A DNA stretch of 48,460 nucleotides from Gammaproteobacteria bacterium (GTDB lineage: Bacteria > Pseudomonadota > Gammaproteobacteria > HK1): positions 1 through 48,460 of the forward strand of contig JAJDUQ010000268.1 of NCBI GenBank assembly GCA_022826505.1, in the 5' to 3' direction. Shown one piece after another: positions 34,311-44,832 of the stretch. Below the pieces are notes generated by a model. The model ran no database searches. It saw only the letters and a list, made by a program, of their open reading frames with translations, and was not told the origin of the DNA. The first letter of the stretch is position 1, and each line of letters starts with the position of its first letter. The translations under genes and the position numbers were made by a program.

Positions 34311-35063
34311 TCACGCCCTCAGGCGCCGCTCCCACAACCGGCGGTAGTGGGGCTCGCATTCGAGCGCGAGCGACTCCAGGTGGCCGGGGATCAGATGCGC
34401 CTTGGGGACGTACGGCTGGAATCCGCTCGACCGGTGCACCGAGTGGTACCAGTGTTTCGCCCATACGCCGTCGCTCTCGCGCGGCCCGGGGGGCCATGCC
34501 AGCATCCGCTCCGTGAATTCGACCTCGACCCGGTCACACAGCGCGCTCAGCACCCCGCGCGGATTCTCCAGCACGTCGCGCGCGTCCAGCACGACCGGGG
34601 TGTCGGTGCACCGCGCCTGCACGTAGTCGAAGATCTCCGCCTGCTGCGGCACGCCCACGTCCTCGACCGTCACCGTCGAGCGCATGCGCGCGTACGATGC
34701 GAGAACCTCGCGGGGGTCGCGGACGAGGAAGCAGTTGACGACCGCGTCCATCCATCCACGATCGATTTCCGGCAGCAGGTGGTGGGTCATGTGTTTCTGG
34801 AAGAAGACGGAACGCGCGCCCGGAACATCTCCCAGCAACCGCTCGACGACACGCCGCCAATCCGTTTCCCCGGCCGCGATCACCTCCGAGTCGACCGGAT
34901 GGTCGACGCCTGTCGTGTCCAGGTAACAGGCGTAGAACGGCTCGTCCCACACCGCGGTATCGCCGCGGTTCTCCCAGGCTCTCATCATTGCGGTCGAGAT
35001 GTTCCTCGGCCCGGACCACATCGCGATCCGCACCGGCGCCGGGGCTTCGTTCACCCTGGGCAT
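34311..35063 (-). CDS. Sulfotransferase-family protein
   Basis: P-loop sulfotransferase-like protein of 250 residues. It begins APVRIAMWSGPRNISTAMMR, where the Ser/Arg-rich loop is the PAPS 5'-phosphosulfate site. The 3'-phosphate segment appears as CFLVRDPREVLASYARM. The family is often found next to class IV aminotransferase genes, as here: its first 13 bases overlap the end of that gene. The sulfated acceptor is unknown, and some members may be kinases rather than sulfotransferases. Confidence 0.8.
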   Translation of the reverse strand: MPRVNEAPAPVRIAMWSGPRNISTAMMRAWENRGDTAVWDEPFYACYLDTTGVDHPVDSEVIAAGETDWRRVVERLLGDVPGARSVFFQKHMTHHLLPEIDRGWMDAVVNCFLVRDPREVLASYARMRSTVTVEDVGVPQQAEIFDYVQARCTDTPVVLDARDVLENPRGVLSALCDRVEVEFTERMLAWPPGPRESDGVWAKHWYHSVHRSSGFQPYVPKAHLIPGHLESLALECEPHYRRLWERRLRA

Positions 35064-35965
35064 TCCCGATCGATCAGATCGAGGTAGAGCGACTGCAGTC
35101 GTTCCGTCATGGGTCCTCGATTCCCGAGTCCGATGGTGCGGCCATCCACCGTCGAGACCGGCGCGACTCCCGCGAACGTACCGGTGACGAACGACTCGTC
35201 CGCGCCGTAGACGTCGGTGAGGCTGAAATTGCGCTGGTGTACGGGAATCGAGTTCTCCCGGCAGAGCCGAATGACGTTGCCGCGGGTAATTCCGCCGAGG
35301 CAGTAGTCGCCGGAAGACGTCCAGACCTCGTCTTTTCGCACGATGAAGAAGTGGGTGGAATTGCAGGTGGCGACGAATCCATGCGGGTCGAGCATCAGCG
35401 CCTCGTCGGCTCCCGCCCTGGTGGCCTGAATGCAGGCCAGAATGCAGTTGAGCTTGGAATGACTGTTGAGCTTGGGGTCCTGGACGTCGGGCGGTCCCCG
35501 GCGCACGTGAACGGTGAACAGGCGTATCCCCCGTGCCGCCACGGACGGATCCGGAACCTTGTACTCGGGAATGATGACGATGGTGGCGGGTCCGATGGTG
35601 ACCCTGGGATCCTGGTACGGCGTCGCCTTCACGCCGCGCGAGACCATGAGACGGATGTGCACGTCGTCGGACATCCGGTTCGCCCGCAACGTTCCGTAAA
35701 GCGCTTCGGTCAGCTCCGCACGGTCGAGTCCGATGTCGAGATCGAGGGCCTTCGCGCCTTCCTGGAGCCGGTCGAGATGGAGCCCCAGAAACGCGATGCG
35801 GCCTCGATGCACGCGAAGCCCTTCCCAGACTCCGTCACCGAGCACGAACCCGCTGTCCAGGACCGAAACCCTTGCCTCCGCGCGCGGTACATGTTCACCG
35901 TTGACATAGACAAGTATTTCGTCGTTGCGGGGATCGGGACGGTATTCGTGTGTCCCCTTGCTCAT
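35051..35965 (-). CDS. Class IV aminotransferase (branched-chain/D-amino acid type)
   Basis: PLP enzyme of 304 residues from ATG 35965. It shows the fold-type IV features: VSVLDSGFVLGDGVWEGLRV near residue 33, the PLP lysine in DPKLNSHSKLNCILA, and GGITRGNVIRLC with a following glutamate-rich turn. Family members transfer amino groups in branched-chain amino acid, D-alanine or aminodeoxychorismate metabolism. No ilv or pab genes are near, so it is not named ilvE. It overlaps dsbB by four bases upstream and the sulfotransferase gene by 13 downstream, forming one operon. Confidence 0.88.
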   Translation of the reverse strand: MSKGTHEYRPDPRNDEILVYVNGEHVPRAEARVSVLDSGFVLGDGVWEGLRVHRGRIAFLGLHLDRLQEGAKALDLDIGLDRAELTEALYGTLRANRMSDDVHIRLMVSRGVKATPYQDPRVTIGPATIVIIPEYKVPDPSVAARGIRLFTVHVRRGPPDVQDPKLNSHSKLNCILACIQATRAGADEALMLDPHGFVATCNSTHFFIVRKDEVWTSSGDYCLGGITRGNVIRLCRENSIPVHQRNFSLTDVYGADESFVTGTFAGVAPVSTVDGRTIGLGNRGPMTERLQSLYLDLIDRECPG

Positions 35966-36492
35966 GAATTCGTCTCCTGCGTGACGGCACGTCTGCGGCC
36001 TCGGTTTGCGGAACGGGTCGCAATCAGCGAGAGCCCGAACAGGGCGAACGCGACGAACATGAACAGGGTCCATTCGGGGATGGAGAGAGAGAGGAACGTC
36101 CACTGCACCTCGGCGCATTCGCCCGACCCGCTCAGGACCATCCCGATCACCTCGGTAAGAGGGAAGGCGCCGAGCATGTACTCCAGACCCGGGCCGCACT
36201 CCGGCGCCTCGCCGGGGGGCAGGCTCTGCAGCCATACGTGGCGGCCCGCCACCGCCGCGCCCGCGGTCGCGGCAATCGTGATCGCCACCCCGTACACGCG
36301 GCGACCCAGCGTGCCCGGATCGTGAATCGCGCCCACGAGCATCACCACGCCGAGCGCGATGACGGCTCCACGCTGGAGCACGCACAGGGGACAGGGTTCC
36401 AGTCCTTCGACGTGCTGGAGCCATAGCGCCGCGGCCATCAGCGCGACGCAGGCCACGAACCCGCCAGTCAGAAGCAATCGTTGGAGCGACAT
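35962..36492 (-). CDS. dsbB: Disulfide bond formation protein B
   Basis: Inner-membrane quinone reductase of 176 residues that reoxidises DsbA. Four membrane helices are visible. The first periplasmic Cys pair is CPLC (residues 34-37, in EPCPLCVLQR). The second pair lies in ECGPGLEYML and GECAEVQW. All four catalytic cysteines are present. Its stop overlaps the aminotransferase start (ATGA). It is the first gene of the leftward operon. Confidence 0.93.
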   Translation of the reverse strand: MSLQRLLLTGGFVACVALMAAALWLQHVEGLEPCPLCVLQRGAVIALGVVMLVGAIHDPGTLGRRVYGVAITIAATAGAAVAGRHVWLQSLPPGEAPECGPGLEYMLGAFPLTEVIGMVLSGSGECAEVQWTFLSLSIPEWTLFMFVAFALFGLSLIATRSANRGRRRAVTQETNS

Positions 36493-36523
36493 CGAATCCC
36501 CCGGCAGGCAGTCGGTCTCGATT

Positions 36524-37204
36524 TCAGAAACGTTCGACCCACGGCCTCAGCTCGACTTCCCAGGTCCACGCGCTACGGTGCTGTCGGTGGACGTGCAGGT
36601 AAGTTTGCGCGATCGCATCCGGATCCAGCCACTGGTCGTGGTCGGGAATGCGCACGTCGCTCTCGATGCCCCCGTCGATGACGAAGTGCGCGATGTGGAT
36701 TCCCTTCGGTGCCAGTTCGCGCGCCATGCTCTGGGCAAGGCCGCGCAGCGCGAACTTTCCCATCGCGAAGCAGGCAGACTCGGGATACCCCTTCACGCTG
36801 GCCGATGCGCCGGTGAACTGAATCGATCCCGAGCCTCGTTCGCGCATCGCCATTGCGGCGCGCCGACCGACGAGAAAGCCGGCGTAGGCGGAAACCGCGA
36901 TTGCCTTCTCGACCTCGTCAGGGTCGATGTCCGCGACGGCGCCGCGCACTCGGGCGCTCGCATTGAACACGACAAGATCCGGCACACCCTCGGCGTCGAG
37001 CACGGCGTCGAAGAAGGCGTCGACGTCCGCTCGTCGGCTCGCGTCGCAGGCGTGTACGCTGGCGCCCGTCTCCTGCGCCAGGACCGCGAGCTTCGCGACG
37101 TTCCGCGCCGCGAGCACGACCCGCATGCCTTCGCGCGCGCACAGTCGCGCAAGTGATGCGCTCAACCCCGGGCCTGCTCCGACGATGACTGCGAGCTCGC
37201 TCAT
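36524..37204 (-). CDS. Short-chain dehydrogenase/reductase-like protein lacking the catalytic tyrosine
   Basis: Rossmann-fold SDR of 226 residues. The nucleotide motif is GAGPGLSASLA (about residues 9-19), followed by LAARN. The catalytic serine region reads FTGASASVKGY, but where Tyr-x-x-x-Lys is expected the sequence is CFAMGKFALRGLAQS. Lys is kept and Tyr replaced by Phe. Such atypical SDRs are common but their reaction is unclear; it may bind NAD(P) without normal catalysis. The second of two adjacent ATGs is favoured by spacing from AGGAG. It lies between dsbB (co-directional) and a divergent creatininase gene. Confidence 0.85.
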   Translation of the reverse strand: MSELAVIVGAGPGLSASLARLCAREGMRVVLAARNVAKLAVLAQETGASVHACDASRRADVDAFFDAVLDAEGVPDLVVFNASARVRGAVADIDPDEVEKAIAVSAYAGFLVGRRAAMAMRERGSGSIQFTGASASVKGYPESACFAMGKFALRGLAQSMARELAPKGIHIAHFVIDGGIESDVRIPDHDQWLDPDAIAQTYLHVHRQHRSAWTWEVELRPWVERF

Positions 37205-37348
37205 CATCCTGTCTCCTGCGTTCGTGGCTTCGGAACACGGAGAGTGCCACGAGCTTCGGCGACGCGCATGTCCGTGTCCGCGCATGACACGTCCGCACCG
37301 GGGTCCTTACAATCGCCGGTGCTTCCTCCACACCGAAAGAGGCCGCCA

Positions 37349-38098
37349 GTGCTGCTCCAACTCTCAACCTGGCAGGACATCGACACCTACCTCGAGCGAT
37401 CACGCGGAATCGTCATCCCCATCGGATCGACCGAGCAGCACGGTCCCAATGGATTCATCGGCACCGACGCGCTGTGTCCGGAGACCGTGGCGCGCGGCAT
37501 GGACGACAAGATCGACGTCGTCGTCGCCCCCACGCTGAGCATCGGCATGGCCCAGCACCACCTCGGCTTTTCGGGTTCCATCACCTTGCGGCCGACCACG
37601 CTCATCGCGGTCGTGCGAGATGTCGTGCAATCCCTCGTCCGGCACGGATTCGAGCGGTGCTACTTCCTCAACGGTCACGGCGGCAACGTCGCCACCGTGA
37701 ATGCGGCGTTCTCCGAAATTTACGCGGATTCGAGCTTCAACCGCCACGCCGGCAACGAACCGGGGGTGCGGTGCCGGCTCGGGAACTGGTATGACGGGCG
37801 CCGCGTGCGGGCGCTTTCACGAGAACTGTTCGGCAGCTCCGAGGGCAGTCACGCCACTCCTTCGGAGGTTTCACTCACCTTCTACGCCTACCCCGAGGCG
37901 ATCAAGCGCGCCCCGATGACCCCCCGCGTCGCGCCCACGGGTCCGATCATGGACGCGTCCGACTATCGCCGCCGCTTCCCCGACGGGCGCATCGGCTCGG
38001 ACCCGTCGCTCGCGACACCGGAGGCCGGAGAGAAGTTGTTTCACGCGGCGGTCAAAGACGCGGTGGAGGACTACCAGCGGTTCCTCGCGGCTCAGTAG
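37349..38098 (+). CDS. Creatininase-family amidohydrolase
   Basis: Metal-dependent amidohydrolase of 249 residues from GTG 37349, with AGAGG upstream. Metal-site motifs are present: Glu29 and His31 in GSTEQHGPNG, Asp40 in GTDAL, and the NGHGGN loop near 112-117. Later EGSHATPSEVSLT adds the conserved His and Glu. Relatives include creatininase, MftE and formamide hydrolases such as ArfB, so the name is a family name only. A creatinase-like M24 protein lies 12 kb away, and both may serve breakdown of nitrogen-rich host or osmolyte compounds. Confidence 0.88.
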   Translation: MLLQLSTWQDIDTYLERSRGIVIPIGSTEQHGPNGFIGTDALCPETVARGMDDKIDVVVAPTLSIGMAQHHLGFSGSITLRPTTLIAVVRDVVQSLVRHGFERCYFLNGHGGNVATVNAAFSEIYADSSFNRHAGNEPGVRCRLGNWYDGRRVRALSRELFGSSEGSHATPSEVSLTFYAYPEAIKRAPMTPRVAPTGPIMDASDYRRRFPDGRIGSDPSLATPEAGEKLFHAAVKDAVEDYQRFLAAQ

Positions 38099-38276
38099 AC
38101 ACCACGCGATTCTCCGCTCGTTCGGTCGCCGCGCCGCTGTCGTCTCTCGAATTGCCTGTGTGTCCGCTCGACCCTGCCGCACTTCATTCGCATTGCGGCG
38201 GTTGTCACCGAATCGCAACCCTCCCGTATAATCGCGGGTGCTCCCTACCTCATTCACCTCCGAAGCGCGGTGCGGC

Positions 38277-38612
38277 ATGGCAAAGAAGCGGGTTTATCGA
38301 ATCGTCTTCCACAGCCACGGCAAGGTGTACGAACTGTATGCGCGCAGCGTGAGTCACGGAGAACTCTACGGATTCGTCGAGATCGGCGAGATCATCTTCG
38401 GAGAACGTACCGCGATTCTCGTCGACCCTTCCGAGGAAAAGCTGAAGTCGGAATTCGAAGGAGTGCAGCGCACGTACGTTCCATTCCACGCCGTGATTCG
38501 AATCGACGAGGTTCGCCGAGAAGGGGCCAACAAGATTCTCGAAGTGGGCGAGAGCGGAAATGTCACCCCGTTTCCGGTGCCGATGTATCCGACCAGCGGC
38601 GACAAGCCGTGA
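38277..38612 (+). CDS. DUF1820 protein
   Basis: Protein of 111 residues of unknown function, family DUF1820, which is essentially restricted to gammaproteobacteria. The family pattern is clear: VYRIVFHSHGKVYELYARSV, then LYGFVEIGEIIFGERT, VDPSEEKLKSEFEGV and the IRIDEVRREG end. It looks like a small soluble beta-rich domain. The gene is useful as a lineage marker for the window. Confidence 0.9.
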   Translation: MAKKRVYRIVFHSHGKVYELYARSVSHGELYGFVEIGEIIFGERTAILVDPSEEKLKSEFEGVQRTYVPFHAVIRIDEVRREGANKILEVGESGNVTPFPVPMYPTSGDKP

Positions 38613-38654
38613 TCGAGCGTCGCTCCGGACCGATTTCCTGAAGTTCCCTCCGCG

Positions 38655-39044
38655 TCACCCGGATACGCGGGTGGGGCGTTCGAAGCGCCTGGCGACGCGT
38701 TCGGCGTACTCCCGATGCTCCAGCAGGCTCGTCCCGGTGCCGCCACGCAGCGCGAGCCTGGCCCGGAGCCAGTCGCGCCGCGCGATGGCCCGCGTCCGTT
38801 CGGCTCCCGCGGTCGCGTCGATCAGCGACGAAAGGTCCGTGATCTCGCGCCTCAGCTCGAGTTCCTCGGGGACAAATCCGGCATTTTTCAGGATTCGGTG
38901 CGCGAGCCGAAGTTCGGGAGCGATGCAGGTGTCGTCGTCGAGAAAGAGGGGGCTGCCCTGCCCCGGGAGGTCGCTCAGCTCGCCGCGTTCGATGGCGCGT
39001 TCGATGCGCGCCTCCACGAGCGAGTCGAGTCCCATGACCGTCAT
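38655..39044 (-). CDS. DUF1992 (DnaJ-homologue subfamily C member 28 conserved domain) protein
   Basis: Protein of 129 residues. The first 70 residues form the DUF1992 domain: VEARIERAIERGELSDLPGQ, followed by GSPLFLDDD and LRLAHRILKNAGFVPEEL. The rest is a charged helix. Function is unknown despite the DnaJ-related name; there is no J domain here. It overlaps the stop of the upstream CYTH gene by four bases. Confidence 0.88.
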   Translation of the reverse strand: MTVMGLDSLVEARIERAIERGELSDLPGQGSPLFLDDDTCIAPELRLAHRILKNAGFVPEELELRREITDLSSLIDATAGAERTRAIARRDWLRARLALRGGTGTSLLEHREYAERVARRFERPTRVSG

Positions 39045-39514
39045 TTCGACCAGCTCGAGTACGGATACTCGACCAGACGCTGGTTGTAGTAGCGAATGTC
39101 GCCCGACACGTCTTCGCCCGCCCATGCGGGGAGCGTGAACTCCTCGTTGGCCGAGTCGAGCTCCAGCTCGGCCACGATGAGCCCGGCGTTGTCACCCTCG
39201 AAGACGTCGACCTCCCAGGTACGGTCGTCGTGCTCGACGATGTAACGTGTTTTCTCGATCAGCGGTTTCACGCAGAGCTCTTCCAGGATTGCGTGCGCAT
39301 CCGCCGGCGGGATCGTGTACTCGTACTCGCGGCGCGTTACGCCGATCGTCGCGCTCTTGATGTTCAACCAGGCCTCGTCTGCGCAGACCCGCACGCGCAC
39401 CGAGTTGCTCGGGTTCGTGGACAGATAGCCTTGCCGGAACCGCAGGCCGGCGGACGCGGATTCGCGCCAGGAATCGTTGACGACGAGAAATTTTCGTTCG
39501 ATCTCGACACCCAT
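39041..39514 (-). CDS. CYTH-domain protein, probable inorganic triphosphatase
   Basis: Protein of 157 residues with the triphosphate tunnel fold. The signature EIERKFLV is at residues 4-11, followed by basic and acidic strand motifs SVRVRV, AWLNIKS and IVAELELDS. Bacterial stand-alone CYTH proteins hydrolyse inorganic triphosphate or related compounds with Mg. It is the first gene of a two-gene leftward unit with the DUF1992 gene. Confidence 0.9.
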   Translation of the reverse strand: MGVEIERKFLVVNDSWRESASAGLRFRQGYLSTNPSNSVRVRVCADEAWLNIKSATIGVTRREYEYTIPPADAHAILEELCVKPLIEKTRYIVEHDDRTWEVDVFEGDNAGLIVAELELDSANEEFTLPAWAGEDVSGDIRYYNQRLVEYPYSSWSK

Positions 39515-39681
39515 TCCCCGGCCCCGCCCATCGCGTGCTGACGATCGGGAATTCCACTACATCGGTGGCCCTCGATCCAGGCTTCTCGACCGGAGACGGC
39601 CAAATTCGCAATGATGAACGGATCTGCGTGTCGGTCGCGCCTGCCGATGGGTCGACTGCGGGAAGGGTGGCCTCGGCCTGC

Positions 39682-40356
39682 TCAAATCCAGTAGGCGGTT
39701 CTGGTCATGACTTTCGAGGCGGCACGCATGGCGCGCCGAACGAGCGGGGGCAGAGGGGCTCCTCCGGCGGCATGCGCGCGGGTGGCGTGGTGTTCCTCGT
39801 CGGCCCGCATTCGCGTGAGCAGGGCCCGGCTGCGATGGTCGCCGTCGGGCAACCGCGACAGGTGGTCCTCCAGGTGCTCGACCACTTGCCGTTCGGTTTC
39901 CACCACGAATCCCAGACTCCACCGATCGCCGGCGAGTCCGGCAGCCGCGCCGATGGCAAGGGAGCCCGCGTGCCAGACGGGATCGAGCACGCTCGGTGCA
40001 GAGCCCAGCTCTTCGAGCCGCGTGCGGCACCAGACGAGGTGTTCATTCTCTTCGCGCGCCGCCAGCTCCATCGCCTCCCGAGTATCGGATTCGCGCGCCA
40101 CCAGAGACTGGCCTCGGTAAAGCGCCTGGGCGGCGACTTCCCCCGCGTGGTTGACTCGCATCAGCGCCGCCGAGTGGCGACGCTCACGGTCCTCCAGCAC
40201 ATCGTCCGCAACGCCGTCGGCAGGACTCTGCGAAACGGAACCGGGATCCATCTGTGCGGCTCCGCGAAGGATGCGGTCGAATGCGATGATGAGGCGGTCC
40301 AGCCCGTCGATGGCGCGATCGGGGCGTTCCGGTGTCGGTTTCATCCACGAGTGCAT
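39682..40356 (-). CDS. coq7: Coq7-type 3-demethoxyubiquinol hydroxylase
   Basis: Di-iron membrane-associated monooxygenase of 224 residues acting late in ubiquinone synthesis. Ferritin-like iron motifs are complete: MRVNHAGEVAAQALY, EENEHLVWC, ETERQVVEHLEDHL and DEEHHATRA. This is the bacterial Coq7 type used in place of UbiF in many gammaproteobacteria. It begins 48 bases downstream of metY in the same direction and may be transcribed with it. Oxygen is needed, so the host respires aerobically. Confidence 0.92.
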   Translation of the reverse strand: MHSWMKPTPERPDRAIDGLDRLIIAFDRILRGAAQMDPGSVSQSPADGVADDVLEDRERRHSAALMRVNHAGEVAAQALYRGQSLVARESDTREAMELAAREENEHLVWCRTRLEELGSAPSVLDPVWHAGSLAIGAAAGLAGDRWSLGFVVETERQVVEHLEDHLSRLPDGDHRSRALLTRMRADEEHHATRAHAAGGAPLPPLVRRAMRAASKVMTRTAYWI

Positions 40357-40404
40357 CGGCGCAGTCTACCGGAGAGTGAAGGTCTGGTTCGGTTTCCGCT
40401 ACCG

Positions 40405-42307
<1,903 letters not shown>

Positions 42308-42545
42308 CGCGGGAACTCCGGAGGTGTGCGATGACAGCGGGCTGGGATCATACACAGCACCGTCGCGTACCGGGGAGCCCGTGGTGGCGGGCCGATTCCG
42401 CCGCGGTGCCGCGGACGTTGCGCCGAACGGGTGGAAACGGCAGCGGTCGTGTGTGCCCGAACGTCCGGGGTCCGCCTTGCGAGCCACGTGTCCCGAATCG
42501 GAGTCCGGCCACCCGAAGACCGGTGCGGTGCTTCGGGTGGCCCGT

Positions 42546-44561
42546 CTACTCGATGCGCACCTTCACGTAGCGTCCGGGGGCATCCTCGATGGCGGGCAGG
42601 GCGCCTGCGCCGGGCTCGCGGGGTGGCACCTCGCCGCCGCTGTACTCGCTCACCCAGGCATCCCAGTCGGGCCACCACGAGCCTTCGTGGGCGGTGGCCG
42701 ATTCGAGCCACTCGTCCGGCGTGGCGGCAAGCTCGCCTGTGAAGTGGCCGTACTTGTTGGCCGAAGGCGGGTTCACGACCCCGGCGATGTGCCCCGACAT
42801 CGCGAGCACGAAGCGGACCGGCCCGCGATAGAGCTGCGTCGCCGCGTAGGTGGAGCGCCAGGGAGCGATGTGATCCTCGCGGGTCGAGAGGATGTAGACC
42901 GGAACGTCGATGGAGGTGAGATCGATCGGCACGCCGTCGAGGGTGATGCCTCCCGGTTTGCGCAGGCGGTTGTGCTGATACATCTCTCGCAGGTACGAGG
43001 AGTGCATCGCGCGTGGCATGCGGGTCGAATCCGAGTTCCAGTACAGGAGGTCGAACGGGAACGGATCCTTGCCCATGAGGTAGTTGTTGATGACGAAGCT
43101 CCAGATGAGGTCGTTGGCGCGCAGCAGGTTGAACGCCTCGGCCATCTTCGCGCCGTCGAAGTAGCCCTTGTCCTGCATCGACTCCTCGACGAGCGCGAGC
43201 TGCTCCTCGTCGATGAACACCCCGAGCTCGCCGGGCTCCGCGAAATCGACCATGGTGGTGAAGAACGTCGCCGATTCGATGGCGGGAAGCCGGGTGGCGG
43301 CCTGCTCGGCCAGCGGCTCCCGTGTGATGGCGGGGCTCGCGGTATCTCCTTCGGCCTCCGGAGCCTCGGCCGCAGCCGGCGTCGTCGTGGCCGTCGCGGT
43401 TTCTCCTGTCCCCGCAGCGCCGCTCTTCTCGTCCTTCGCCGTCACCGCTGCCGCCTCGGAATGCTCCGTGCCCCTTGCAATCCTTTCGGAGCCCGTGTGG
43501 TTCGCCGCGTTGCGTGCCTCCAGGTAGGCGAGGGTGGCGGCCAGCAGAGTGCCGCCCAGGCAGTATCCGATCGCATTCACCCCGGACTCGCCGGTGGCCT
43601 TCCCCACGGCGTCCAGCGCGGCGATCGGGCCTTCGAGCAGGTAGTCGTCCATGGTCTTCCCGGCCAGCCGCTCGTCCGGGTTGACCCACGAGATCACGAA
43701 CACGGTGTGTCCCTGTTCCACTGCCCACTTGATGAACGAGTTTCTGGGGCGCAAGTCCAGGATGTAGTACTTGTTGATCCACGGCGGAACGATGAGGAGC
43801 GGTCGCTTGCGTACGGTCTCCGTCGCCGGCGTGTACTGCAGGAGCTGCATCAGGTCGTTCTCGAAGACCACCTTGCCGGGAGTGACGGCGACATTCACGC
43901 CGAGCTCGAACTTTTCGGGATCGGTCATTCTGATCCGAAGCTGCCCCTGTCCCCGTTCCAGATCCTCGAGCATGTTGGAGAGCCCCTGCACGAGGTTCTC
44001 TCCACCCGTCTCGACGGTGCGCCTGGCCACCTCGGGATTCGTGGTCGCAAAGTTCGTCGGTGCGAGGGCGTCGATGAACTGGCGGGTGTAGAAGTCCACC
44101 TTGTGAGCGGTATGCGGGTCGAGTCCTTCCGTTTCGCGTACCGTGGAGAGCATGAACTTCGACGCAAGCAGGTAGCTCTGCTTGATGTGGTCGTAGAGCG
44201 GGTTCTCCGACCAGGTGTCATCCTTGAACCGGCGGTCTCCGGGGTCGGGCGTCACCGCCGGCTCGACCTCCTCCCCGGCCATGCGCCGAGCCGTGTTCTC
44301 CCACAGCCTCGCATAGTCCTGCCACAACGAGACCTGGGCTTCGACCAGGCGCCGGGGATCGGTCAGCATCTGCTGCCACAGCGCCTGGTATGCCTTCGAC
44401 ACCACCGCGGGTTCGAACGGATTGAACTCGCGGGGGGAGGTCGCCTGGCGTTCGATGAACGCCTGCATGATGCGCCGGCTCCGATCGGTGATGCGATTCA
44501 GCGCCGCGTACAGGCGTTGCGGATCCGCATCGGTGGGAGTCGGGGCCGGCTGCTCGCTCAT
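42546..44561 (-). CDS. phaC: Class I poly(3-hydroxyalkanoate) synthase with an internal insertion
   Basis: PHA synthase of 671 residues polymerising 3-hydroxyacyl-CoA into storage polyester. The N-domain (to about 180) precedes an alpha/beta-hydrolase core. The nucleophile is Cys334 in GYCLGGT, the acid is in STREDHIAPW and the His in MSGHIAGVVNPP. Class I enzymes are about 590 residues; the excess is a Thr/Ala/Glu-rich block at about 351-425, just after the strand that follows the nucleophile helix, before ESATFFTTMVDF. ATG 44561 is chosen; upstream open frame lacks similarity. No phaA, phaB or phasin gene is adjacent. Confidence 0.93.
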   Translation of the reverse strand: MSEQPAPTPTDADPQRLYAALNRITDRSRRIMQAFIERQATSPREFNPFEPAVVSKAYQALWQQMLTDPRRLVEAQVSLWQDYARLWENTARRMAGEEVEPAVTPDPGDRRFKDDTWSENPLYDHIKQSYLLASKFMLSTVRETEGLDPHTAHKVDFYTRQFIDALAPTNFATTNPEVARRTVETGGENLVQGLSNMLEDLERGQGQLRIRMTDPEKFELGVNVAVTPGKVVFENDLMQLLQYTPATETVRKRPLLIVPPWINKYYILDLRPRNSFIKWAVEQGHTVFVISWVNPDERLAGKTMDDYLLEGPIAALDAVGKATGESGVNAIGYCLGGTLLAATLAYLEARNAANHTGSERIARGTEHSEAAAVTAKDEKSGAAGTGETATATTTPAAAEAPEAEGDTASPAITREPLAEQAATRLPAIESATFFTTMVDFAEPGELGVFIDEEQLALVEESMQDKGYFDGAKMAEAFNLLRANDLIWSFVINNYLMGKDPFPFDLLYWNSDSTRMPRAMHSSYLREMYQHNRLRKPGGITLDGVPIDLTSIDVPVYILSTREDHIAPWRSTYAATQLYRGPVRFVLAMSGHIAGVVNPPSANKYGHFTGELAATPDEWLESATAHEGSWWPDWDAWVSEYSGGEVPPREPGAGALPAIEDAPGRYVKVRIE

Positions 44562-44773
44562 GGGTAGCCTCCTCCTGACGGGTGCCGGTTTCGTGCGCGC
44601 GGAGTACGTGCCGAGACTATACTCGCGATGTGACGTGACGGTGCGCTCGCCGTCCTCTGAGGCTTGTGGCGATGCTGGCCGGCACCGAGTGACCGCGGGC
44701 CGGTGCCCCGACGCGGTCGGGACGCTCACGCTCCCGGATGGCTCGCCTGCGGATGCGGCAAAAGGCCAGCGAC

Positions 44774-44814
44774 CCAGGTCAAGTTGCCAACGGAACCTGG
44801 TTGGAGCCTGCTCC
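44774..44814. repeat. Hairpin and REP-like sequence downstream of the MscS gene
   Basis: CCAGGT (44774-44779) pairs with ACCTGG (44795-44800), followed by a small perfect hairpin GGAGC-CT-GCTCC (44803-44814). The second resembles the head of gammaproteobacterial REP elements (TAGGAGC...GCTCC). It lies just past the end of the leftward channel gene and could aid termination. Confidence 0.35.
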
Positions 44815-44832
44815 TACGCGATGGCGCGCTCG

